7,120 bases of DNA, taken from Planctomycetota bacterium (GTDB lineage: Bacteria > Planctomycetota > Phycisphaerae > WQYP01). This document shows positions 1 through 6,135 of this stretch, in pieces (within the stretch, counting starts at the first letter, position 1; each line of letters begins with the position of its first letter). The DNA is taken from positions 1 through 7,120 of the forward strand of contig JAKAYZ010000110.1 of the NCBI GenBank assembly GCA_021816165.1, in the 5' to 3' direction. The translations under genes and the position numbers were made by a program. The notes beneath the pieces were generated by a model. It was not told the DNA's origin, did not search any database, and saw nothing but the letters and a program-made list of their open reading frames with translations.

Positions 1-28
1 ATATCTATGGCGCGTTAAATGGGCAAAT

Positions 29-60
29 TAGAGCCGCGACCGATGGGTAACCGCAGGGCA
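29..60. repeat. Candidate dispersed intergenic repeat (GAGCCGCGACCG type)
   Basis: The stretch starts with GAGCCGCGACCG and continues through GGGTAACCGC. I recall GAGCCGCGACCG followed by a G-rich stretch and a CGG-type return arm as a recurring motif between planctomycete genes. Only one copy is in this window, so the sequence alone does not prove it is a repeat. The arms GCGaCC and GGtaaCCGC allow only weak pairing. It lies directly upstream of the two stronger palindromes at 102-127 and 207-226. Confidence 0.35.
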
Positions 61-101
61 TGACGCATTTTGGCAGGGTTCCCCACCAGTTCAGCTAATC
101 T

Positions 102-127
102 TGGCACAGGCAGGAATGCCTGTGTCA
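102..127. repeat. REP-like hyphenated palindrome, copy 1
   Basis: The arms CACAGGCA (105-112) and TGCCTGTG (117-124) are perfect reverse complements around the 4-base loop GGAA. Pairing extends outward with one G-T wobble to 102 and 127. The element is the inverted relative of the palindrome at 207-226. No U-tract follows, so it is not an intrinsic terminator. Its form fits a REP or small dispersed palindrome family, of the kind moved by REP-associated Y1 transposases. No such transposase is present here. Confidence 0.6.
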
Positions 128-206
128 CACTGATTAAAGCCTGCGCGACCCAGGGTAAAGCCAGAACTCGCCGACAGATAAATTTCCTTTGGCCGAGCAA
201 ATGTGG

Positions 207-226
207 CACAGACATTCTTGTCTGTG
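207..226. repeat. REP-like hyphenated palindrome, copy 2 (inverted relative to copy 1)
   Basis: The arms CACAGACA (207-214) and TGTCTGTG (219-226) are perfect reverse complements around the loop TTCT. Against the reverse complement of copy 1 it differs at three positions. Two of these are the two sides of one base pair (G-C changed to A-T), so the stem is preserved, and the third is in the loop. Two copies in opposite orientation about 100 bases apart resemble a BIME-type unit. Confidence 0.6.
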
Positions 227-306
227 ATGTTTTGCACAGGATCGCGGATGATTCTCAGCCGGGTCCTGCCCATTGATGTTCCATTTTTTCGACGGCTTAC
301 GCAGCC

Positions 307-540
307 TCAAAGCTGATCATAAACAATTTCTCCGTCGCATGCCGCTGCTGGCAGCGGGCTTGAGAGGCGCAGCAGCATGGCCTCGGTGGCGGCGTAGTCC
401 GCCTCGATGTGGGCACGGGCTGCTAAGGCCCATGGGGCGTACCCGCCATCCCAAGGCCACGGGCAAGCGGCGGAGAAGGGCCGAACGGTATTATCTGCTT
501 TCGCCTGGTATAGAGCCGCCGCATGAATCAACCCAAACAA
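307..540 (-). CDS. Possible small ORF of unknown function, opposite the operon leader
   Basis: A minus-strand frame is open from a stop just upstream of 540 to the TGA at 307-309, about 77 codons with a TTG as the first possible start. I recognise no family. What favours coding is the segment at 364-429, which reads ALAARAHIEADYAATEAMLLRL-like amphipathic helix; 19 of its 22 codons end in G or C. The preceding part contains the motif PWPWDGGYAPW. Against it: there is no ATG start or clear ribosome binding site, and it overlaps the first 18 bases of the ParB-like gene on the other strand. It may be the remnant of an older gene rather than an expressed one. Confidence 0.25.
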   Translation of the reverse strand: MFGLIHAAALYQAKADNTVRPFSAACPWPWDGGYAPWALAARAHIEADYAATEAMLLRLSSPLPAAACDGEIVYDQL

Positions 541-1071
541 TTAAAGATTGAAATGGTGGCAATGGCGGATTTGGCGTGCGATCCGGCCAATGTGCGGCGA
601 CATGATGAAAAGAATATGGCCGCGATCAAGCAGAGCCTGCAGCGGTTTGGCCAGCAGAAGCCGATAGTGATCGACGGGCAGAATGTGATACGCGCGGGTA
701 ACGGCACATTTGAGGCCGCCCGGGCGTTGGGCTGGACGCACATCGGCGTGGTGCGTACAGAATTGGTTGGTGCCGACGCCATCGCTTACGCCATTGCCGA
801 TAACCGCACGGCCGAATTGGCGGCGTGGGATCATGAGGCGTTGATCCGGCAGCTTGGCGGGCTGGATGCGAACTTGGCAGCGGCCGCCGGGTTTACCGGC
901 AAAGATATTGAAAAGCTCGCCGAATATTCGCCGCCGGCGTGCGACGATGCGGCCTCACCGTTGCCCGAGAGTTATGAAATTGCCGTCACGTGCCGCGATC
1001 AGGCGGATCAGCAGGAACTCTATGAAAGGCTGACGGCGGAGGGGCGATCATGCCGCGTGTTGACATTGTAA
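523..1071 (+). CDS. ParB-like N-terminal domain protein, phage type
   Basis: The product has 182 residues. Residues 8-110 match a ParB/sulfiredoxin-fold domain: a strand and turn with the N-P-like 'DPANVRRHDE' (20-29), a helix, then 'VIRAGNGTFEAARALGW' (55-71) and 'ADNRTAELAAW' (92-102). Canonical ParB has a GERR-type CTP-binding motif, but here the site reads GNGT, so CTPase activity should not be assumed. Residues 150-182 form a separate conserved-looking tail (YEIAVTCRDQADQQELYERL, ending CRVLTL), which I recall from phage ParB-like and methyltransferase-linked proteins. Stand-alone ParB-like proteins of this type are common beside phage terminases, where DNA binding, nicking or a role in DNA modification has been proposed. 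It is the first gene of a four-gene operon, and its stop overlaps the next start by 22 bases. The ATG at 523 fits the usual domain start, although its ribosome binding site is weak. Confidence 0.85.
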   Translation: MNQPKQLKIEMVAMADLACDPANVRRHDEKNMAAIKQSLQRFGQQKPIVIDGQNVIRAGNGTFEAARALGWTHIGVVRTELVGADAIAYAIADNRTAELAAWDHEALIRQLGGLDANLAAAAGFTGKDIEKLAEYSPPACDDAASPLPESYEIAVTCRDQADQQELYERLTAEGRSCRVLTL

Positions 1072-2204
1072 ACACCTGCCGGCCCGCAGACACATTTCGC
1101 AGCCAGCAGGTGCAGGGCATGTTTGACCTGCCGGCGGCGGAGGCGACGCGCGTGGCGATTGGTGCCGAGATTCCGTCGCTTGAAGACAACTGGCAGATTG
1201 GTGTAATTGCCGGGCCATCGGGCAGCGGAAAAACCACGCTGGCCCGGGCCGCCTATGGTCCGATGCCGCCATTTGACTGGCCGCCCGACCGGGCGATGAT
1301 CGACGCGTTTGAAGAGGCGGATATTCGGGTTATTACGCAGGCGCTGGTGAGCGTGGGTTTATCGAGTCCGCCGGCGTGGCTGCGGCCATTTCATGTGCTG
1401 TCGAATGGTGAGCAATTTCGGGCGCAGATGGCGCGGCTGCTGCTGGCGCACCTGCCCGTGGCGGTGGTGGATGAATTTACCAGCGTGGTGGATCGTCAGG
1501 TAGCGCAGGTATGTTCCGCGGCGCTGGCGAAGGCCATTCGCCGCCAGCCGGGCATGCGTCTGGTAGCGGTGTCGTGCCATTACGACATTTTGCCCTGGCT
1601 GGAACCGGACTGGGTATTGGATATGTCCACCGGGCGGCTGGAGCGTTTGGGGCCGGCGTACGGGCCGCCGACGGTGGACACCTGCCAAGGCCATGATGCA
1701 TCCACCCGGCAGACACGGGGGCGGCTTTGTCGACCGAAGCTGCGATTTGAAGTACGGCAATGCGGCGCGTCGTTATGGGCCATGTTCAGCCGTCATCATT
1801 ATTTAAGTCATAGTTTGCCGGCGGGGTGCCGCTGCTGGGCGCTGCTATTCGACGGGCGACCAGTGGCGTTTGCGGCGGTGGCGGGGTGCATCGGCTTTGC
1901 TGGCTATCTGCGTTTTTCACGGATTGTGGTGCTGCCGGACTACCAGGGCATCGGGGTCGGATCGCGGTTTCGGGATGCGGTGGCGAAGATCGAGGCGCGG
2001 CGCTGCCGCCGATTGAGTCTTGTCACCAGCCATCCGGGAATGATCCGCAGTTTGGAGGTCAGCCCGCTGTGGCGGCGTGTGGCCGTTGCATACAGCACGG
2101 GCGCAGCCGGGCTGAAAAATAGTGGGCATCTGCGGCGGACTGTTTCCTTTGTATACACCGCCAAAGGAAGGGGGACGGATGCGGTCAACCAAACCACTGG
2201 CTGA
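1050..2204 (+). CDS. ABC-type ATPase fused to GNAT acetyltransferase-like domain (COG2401 type)
   Basis: The product has 384 residues in two domains. Residues 45-200 are a soluble ABC ATPase: Walker A GPSGSGKT (55-62), a Q-loop candidate Q98, signature LSNGEQ (117-122), Walker B VAVVDE (137-142) and switch His177. There are no membrane segments, so it is not a transporter. Residues 230-370 are a GNAT fold. The acyl-CoA pyrophosphate loop is QGIGVG (299-304), preceded by RIVVLPDY. HHYLSHSL lies at 249-256, and TSHPGMI (326-332) with SPLWRR (338-343) near the end. This order matches the 'ABC-type ATPase fused to predicted acetyltransferase' group; its substrate is unknown to me. The HHYLS motif and the phage context suggest a relative of the Mu Mom DNA-modifying GNAT (inference). 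The ATG at 1050 has a strong ribosome binding site, GGAGGGG (1038-1044). It overlaps both neighbours. Confidence 0.85.
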   Translation: MPRVDIVNTCRPADTFRSQQVQGMFDLPAAEATRVAIGAEIPSLEDNWQIGVIAGPSGSGKTTLARAAYGPMPPFDWPPDRAMIDAFEEADIRVITQALVSVGLSSPPAWLRPFHVLSNGEQFRAQMARLLLAHLPVAVVDEFTSVVDRQVAQVCSAALAKAIRRQPGMRLVAVSCHYDILPWLEPDWVLDMSTGRLERLGPAYGPPTVDTCQGHDASTRQTRGRLCRPKLRFEVRQCGASLWAMFSRHHYLSHSLPAGCRCWALLFDGRPVAFAAVAGCIGFAGYLRFSRIVVLPDYQGIGVGSRFRDAVAKIEARRCRRLSLVTSHPGMIRSLEVSPLWRRVAVAYSTGAAGLKNSGHLRRTVSFVYTAKGRGTDAVNQTTG

Positions 2205-2526
2205 CTGGCAGGGAGAAGTGATCGACGCCAATCGGGTCTACGCTCTGGCGCGTTCCGGTGCCACCAACGGAGAAATTGCCGGCGCGCTGGGTGTACGGTG
2301 GAAAATTCTCCATGCGCGTTTTGGTGCGGCCATTCGGCGGGGACGGGCCAATTTGCGTATTGCGCTGCGCAGCAAGCAATTGCAATCGGCTTGTGAAGAG
2401 GATGGCGACGCGCGGCTTTTAATGTGGCTGGGAAGACAATATCTGCATCAGACCGATGACCCGGCCGGCCATGCGCCCGATAAACATATTAAAACCTATG
2501 TGAAATTTGATGTTGAAAGCGTATAA
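2179..2526 (+). CDS. Putative terminase small subunit (helix-turn-helix protein)
   Basis: The product has 115 residues. Residues 17-52 form a helix-turn-helix: NRVYALARSGATNGEIAGAL, then GVRWKILHARF, like the DNA-binding domain of small terminases that recognise the packaging site. The following segment (LRIALRSKQLQSA, then ARLLMWLGRQYLHQTDDP at 78-95) matches a pattern I recall from HTH proteins encoded just before phage large terminases, usually 'IWLGKQYLGQ'. I chose the ATG at 2179 because AAGGAAGGGGG lies just upstream and the reading begins in the usual way; an in-frame ATG at 2122 would add 19 unlikely residues inside the previous gene. It overlaps the ATPase-GNAT gene by 26 bases and the large terminase gene by 17. 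A general HTH regulator is the alternative, but its position makes TerS the better call. Confidence 0.8.
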   Translation: MRSTKPLADWQGEVIDANRVYALARSGATNGEIAGALGVRWKILHARFGAAIRRGRANLRIALRSKQLQSACEEDGDARLLMWLGRQYLHQTDDPAGHAPDKHIKTYVKFDVESV

Positions 2527-3829
2527 GTCGGTCACCCATCTGCTGCACCCGCACCACCGGCCGTACCAACCTTTTGGTGCCGCACTGGCCCTGCTGCAGG
2601 ACCGCAGCGCGGAGATATTGCTGGTAGGCCCGGCGGGAACGGGCAAAACGCGGGCCATCCTGGAAAAGGTGTTTTTGTGCATGCAGAAATATCCCGCCAT
2701 GCGGGCGCTGCTGGTGCGTAAAACCCGCGCCAGCCTTACCCAAAGTGCCTTGGTGACGCTGGAAGAGAAGGTGGTACCTGCCGGGCATCCGATGATTGGC
2801 GATGCGAGCCGGGGCTACCGCAGCCATTACATGCTGGGCAATGGATCTGAACTGGTGCTGGGTGGTTTGGATAACGCCGACCGAATTATGTCGAGTGAGT
2901 ACGACGTAATTGCCGCCTGCGAGGCGACGGAGCTGACGCTGGAGGATTGGGAAAAATTATTAACCCGTCTGCGCAATGGTGTGATGCCCTACCAGCAGGC
3001 GATCGCCGATTGCAACCCGGCATATCCCGCCCATTGGCTTAATCGGCGGGCACAGAGCGGATTGATGCGCGTATTGGAGAGCCGCCACACGGATAATCCG
3101 CAATGGTTCAACCAGACCACAGCGCAATGGACACCGGCGGGCGAGGCCTATCTGGCCACGTTGCGGCGTTTAAGCGGTGCGCGGCGGCAACGCCTGCTGG
3201 ATGGCCAATGGTCGGCGGCGGAAGGCCTGGTGTATGACGATTTTGCCCATTGCTTGCGCGATCATTGGGAGGGAAATGGAGTCTATGCCGCAGCGGGCAT
3301 CGACTGGGGCTGGTACGAGCCTACGGCCGTGGTGGTAGGTGTGCTGGACGGGGCCGATCAGCTTTGGATTGTCGATGAACTTTATGAAAGCCGCATGGAT
3401 ATTGATGCACTGGCCGGCCGCCTGACACAACTGGTTCAGCGGTGGAACATCGAGGTGATGTTTGCGGACCGCTCCCGTCCGGAATCGGTGGATTGGCTGC
3501 GCCGCCGCCAACTGCCGGTACGGGGCGTACCGGTGCATAGTGTTGAGGCGGGCATTGCATCGGTGGAATCGCGGTTGATGCATCGATCACTTTTTGCACT
3601 TACCACCTGTCGCCATTTAATTGAGGAGGCATCGCAGTACCGCTATCAGGCAGATGGGATGGGGCCGATCCAAAAGGCGGATCATGCGATGGATGCGCTG
3701 CGATATTTGATTATGGGGCTGGGGGATATGTCAGCCGCGGCCGTGGGCGCTTCGCCGGGCGCGCGAAGCGGTGCCGATAAAATGCCGCAGGATTTACGCC
3801 GGCAAGCAGCGCGGGTGTGGGGTGATTAA
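2510..3829 (+). CDS. Phage terminase large subunit (packaging ATPase and nuclease)
   Basis: The product has 439 residues, the usual length for PBSX/Terminase_6-type enzymes, which pump phage DNA into the prohead and cut it. The N-terminal ATPase has Walker A GPAGTGKT (40-47), an arginine-rich RKTRASL segment (70-76) and a Walker-B-like YDVIAACEATEL (131-142). The residue before the catalytic Glu138 is Cys rather than Asp. The C-terminal RNase H-fold nuclease shows the expected acidic residues: GIDWG (Asp265), MFADRS (Asp320) and KADHAMDALRY (Asp391 and Asp395). Both domains therefore look complete. I use the ATG at 2510; a TTG one codon earlier is possible. There is no good ribosome binding site, so translation probably depends on coupling with terS, which it overlaps by 17 bases. 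No portal or capsid gene follows. Confidence 0.95.
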   Translation: MLKAYKSVTHLLHPHHRPYQPFGAALALLQDRSAEILLVGPAGTGKTRAILEKVFLCMQKYPAMRALLVRKTRASLTQSALVTLEEKVVPAGHPMIGDASRGYRSHYMLGNGSELVLGGLDNADRIMSSEYDVIAACEATELTLEDWEKLLTRLRNGVMPYQQAIADCNPAYPAHWLNRRAQSGLMRVLESRHTDNPQWFNQTTAQWTPAGEAYLATLRRLSGARRQRLLDGQWSAAEGLVYDDFAHCLRDHWEGNGVYAAAGIDWGWYEPTAVVVGVLDGADQLWIVDELYESRMDIDALAGRLTQLVQRWNIEVMFADRSRPESVDWLRRRQLPVRGVPVHSVEAGIASVESRLMHRSLFALTTCRHLIEEASQYRYQADGMGPIQKADHAMDALRYLIMGLGDMSAAAVGASPGARSGADKMPQDLRRQAARVWGD

Positions 3830-4153
3830 CCGTATAGCGGCGGTAATTTTCCGCTGCAGCGGGTGGTGGTCGATGACGATGCACCCGATTTAATAATTGA
3901 CATTTTACACCTGCAAATGCTGCGGCGTGCTGCACCCGGGGCTGCCCCATAAAAAAGCGTATAAGTAGCCGTGGCAGCGGCTAATATGCACCCCAATTCC
4001 AGAAGATTATTTCCGGAACTTGAGGCTAAGGCTCATAACTGCCATCTGTTGATTTTGGCTTTCCCTTTCGCGGATGAACGCCGATTCAGATGGCTGTTGA
4101 ACTTTCCGACGGGTTGTTTCATGCGGCCCGTCAAGTTTACTGGAGCCTGCACG
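3830..4153. other. Junction between phage cassette and host gene; no convincing gene
   Basis: Two short frames start here. GTG at 3822 overlaps the terL stop and stays open for only 23 codons. The terL frame itself is open after its TAA for 40 more codons to 3952, with a protein-like stretch VVVDDDAPDLIIDILHLQML. Neither has a ribosome binding site or a recognised family; they may be the broken start of the next phage gene. Structures present are the perfect palindrome CCGCTGCAGCGG (3851-3862), a TAGCCG/CGGCTA hairpin with a 6-base loop (3966-3983), and TTCCGGAA (4011-4018). From about 3984 this should be the leader of the PEP-CTERM gene. I could not pick a promoter with confidence. Confidence 0.5.
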
Positions 4154-5758
4154 ATGCCTGCTATGAAAAACCAAACCGGTAACGGGTTACGCACTGATGA
4201 GACTTCAGCGGCGACGACGACGATGCGCTCCTTGCGAGCTGCATCGATCGTGACGGCGGCGCTGGCGGGGTTGCTTCCCATGACAGGGAGCGCTTTCGCT
4301 GTTACCACCAATCCCACCTTGGTGCAGATTGGCGTTGCCGATCTGCAGAAGGTGAATCCATCCATTGACGGCACCGGTGTTACCGTTGCGCAGGTGGAGG
4401 CGTCGGCCGGCTATTACAATCCACCCGGTGACCCCTACGCCTACATGAGCGTGTTTGAACCCAACCCGACCAACCTGAACCAGCCGGCGAGCAAATTCAC
4501 CTACCTTGATTATTCGCCCACACCGACGACTTTCAGCAGCGGGCAATATTCCGGACACGCCCAGGCGGTCGCCAGTCTGTTTTACGGCAACACGGGCAGT
4601 GGCGTGGCGACGGGCGTAAGCGCTGTGGATGTGTATGAGGCTGATTATTATTATTATAATGTGGTGGCCAACGGTACAGCACCGCTGAATTCCAGTTCCG
4701 CTGGCGTGCCTACATGGTCGTCGCCGGCGGTGGTTAACCAGAGCTTTATCTGGGAAGGGGCGGACTCCAGCACGATATCTGAATACAACCTGGGCTACGA
4801 TAACTACGCCGCGTATTACAACACACTGTTTGTTTCAGCCGCCGGCGATGGCACCACCACCAGCACCACACCACCGAGTTATGTCAATCCGCCGGCCACG
4901 GCCTACAACGGCATCTCGGTTGGAGCACTGGGATTGCCCAATGTAACTGGAGCGGATATTACCGCGCCCGGCGGGGCGACCAGCTATACCGCCCCACTGG
5001 TGTCGGGCGTGGCCACCGATCTGATCCAGGCGGCGCGGGAAGATGTGGGCGGAGCGGGCACGCAGACCGCAGCGACGGACGTACGCACCATAAAGGCACT
5101 TCTGCTAAATGGAGCAGTCAAGCCCACGGGCTGGTCGAATACGTCGGCCACGGCGAGTGGCAGTCCACTGGATCCGGTTTACGGCGCAGGCGTGGTGAAT
5201 GCCTATAACTCGTATGAGAATCTGGCCGGTGGCCAGCATGCAGCCTCCACCACCACCATGCAGGCGGCGGGATCGGCGGTGCAGTTTCAACTGGATAAGG
5301 CGGCGATTGAACAATCGCTGGTCGGCTGGAATCTCGCAACCATCACCAGCAGCAGCACCCAGGCGGCGGTTGACCATTATGATTTTTCCATGCCGCAAAT
5401 TGGCAATAACAGTTATGACCTGACCGCCACGCTGGACTGGAATGTGCAGGTTAACCAGTCGCAGATGAACCACCTGAACCTTTACCTGCTGAATTCTGCC
5501 GGGCAGATCGTGGGCCAAAGCGTAAGTTCAACCGATAACTTGCAGATTCTGGCCCTCAATGGCTTGACGCCCGGCAATTATGATCTGGCAGTGATGAAAC
5601 TGGGCGGCAGTTTTGTAAGTGCAAGTGAAACATATGCACTCGCTTGGTCGATAAAAGATCCAGCGGGAACGACACCCGAACCAGCCGCACTGGGCCTGAT
5701 GGCGGTGGGAATTTTGGGACTGATGGGCAAGCGTGGGCCGCTGTCACGGCGGCCCTGA
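4154..5758 (+). CDS. Secreted subtilisin-like (S8) PEP-CTERM protein
   Basis: The product has 534 residues. Its extended signal peptide has a hydrophobic core at about 30-44 and probable cleavage after SAFA (46-49). The S8-like fold follows. The strand GVTVAQVEASAG carries Glu82 where the catalytic Asp is expected. GHAQAVAS has His135 aligned with HGTHVAG, VSAAGDG has Asp232 at the oxyanion Asn position, and ATSYTAPLVSG has Ser277 aligned with GTSMAAPHVAG. Residues 360-505 look like a PPC-type beta-sandwich (LNLYLLNSAGQIVGQS, then LTPGNYDLAV). The C-terminus is a PEP-CTERM signal: PEP (508-510), a hydrophobic helix (511-525) and a basic tail KRGPLSRRP, which implies processing by an exosortase. 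I chose ATG 4154 because GGAG (4142-4145) sits 8 bases upstream; ATG 4163 and 4223 are alternatives. Whether it is an active protease is uncertain because of Glu82. Confidence 0.85.
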   Translation: MPAMKNQTGNGLRTDETSAATTTMRSLRAASIVTAALAGLLPMTGSAFAVTTNPTLVQIGVADLQKVNPSIDGTGVTVAQVEASAGYYNPPGDPYAYMSVFEPNPTNLNQPASKFTYLDYSPTPTTFSSGQYSGHAQAVASLFYGNTGSGVATGVSAVDVYEADYYYYNVVANGTAPLNSSSAGVPTWSSPAVVNQSFIWEGADSSTISEYNLGYDNYAAYYNTLFVSAAGDGTTTSTTPPSYVNPPATAYNGISVGALGLPNVTGADITAPGGATSYTAPLVSGVATDLIQAAREDVGGAGTQTAATDVRTIKALLLNGAVKPTGWSNTSATASGSPLDPVYGAGVVNAYNSYENLAGGQHAASTTTMQAAGSAVQFQLDKAAIEQSLVGWNLATITSSSTQAAVDHYDFSMPQIGNNSYDLTATLDWNVQVNQSQMNHLNLYLLNSAGQIVGQSVSSTDNLQILALNGLTPGNYDLAVMKLGGSFVSASETYALAWSIKDPAGTTPEPAALGLMAVGILGLMGKRGPLSRRP

Positions 5759-5779
5759 TTTTCAGGGTACAACGCCCGA

Positions 5780-5826
5780 GCGGCTGCAGTGGGCCGGAAG
5801 CACACTGCAGCCGCCGCGCGCTTTTT
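5780..5826 (+). terminator. Rho-independent terminator of the PEP-CTERM gene
   Basis: The 12-bp perfect stem GCGGCTGCAGTG (5780-5791) / CACTGCAGCCGC (5803-5814) has an 11-base loop and lies 21 bases after the stop codon. A T5 run follows at 5822-5826, but with 7 bases between stem and run. The terminator is therefore likely but not ideal. On the minus strand there is no U-tract, so it would not serve rplU equally well. Confidence 0.7.
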
Positions 5827-6135
5827 ACAGCTTGATTCCAGAACAATTTAAAATAAACGTGATTTCAGGTTGAGAGATCATGATTGGTACGGATTTCCGG
5901 CGATTTTTCCTGCAAGCGTATGATGAATCGTAAAAATAATGCGCGTGTTTTCGAGGCGTGGCACGCGATGCCAATATATTTTTGACGCGCGTGCACAAGG
6001 CACGCGGCTAAGTGGTGTGGCGGGTGTGAAATTGCTGGCATGCTACCGCAATTGCCATTGGTGGCCCAGCCATCGCGTGATTTGCTCCGACGAAAAATCT
6101 AGAGTCGCAGAGCGTGTGCCGCCAAACGGGCGAAG
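5827..6135. other. Convergent intergenic region without a recognisable gene
   Basis: This lies between the ends of the PEP-CTERM gene and rplU. About 5826-5945 is AT-rich, then 5941-6008 is dense in GCACGCG/CGCGTGC elements, including the 7-bp stem CGCGTGC (5988-5994) / GCACGCG (6000-6006). No U-tract follows that stem on either strand. The open frames here are short and unlike known proteins. I see no tRNA, no rpmA (bL27) and no clear rplU terminator. Confidence 0.5.

Noticed and set aside
489..514. Promoter boxes TATTAT and TATAGA before the ParB-like gene
   Set aside because: Neither has a -35 box at a suitable distance, and TATAGA would put the transcription start on top of the start codon.
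273..551. Plus-strand open frame of 92 codons before the ParB-like gene
   Set aside because: Its product is arginine- and proline-rich without domains, and it reads opposite a minus-strand frame with far better codon bias. It also overlaps the ParB-like start.
3966..3983. TAGCCG/CGGCTA hairpin as a minus-strand terminator
   Set aside because: The T-run lies nine bases past the stem and no minus-strand gene enters from the right here.
3972..3990. Sigma-54 promoter (TGGCAG ... TGC) before the PEP-CTERM gene
   Set aside because: The distance between GG and GC is 15 bases instead of the required 12, so it does not fit the -24/-12 rule.
3971..4153. Longer N-terminus for the PEP-CTERM protein starting at a GTG at 3971
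   Set aside because: It would place 61 extra residues before the signal peptide, while ATG 4154 has GGAG at the right distance. The extra part also covers the leader hairpin at 3966-3983.
5988..6006. Hairpin CGCGTGC/GCACGCG as a terminator for rplU
   Set aside because: No U-tract follows on the minus strand; the next bases there read GCGTCAAAA. It is also about 130 bases past the rplU stop.
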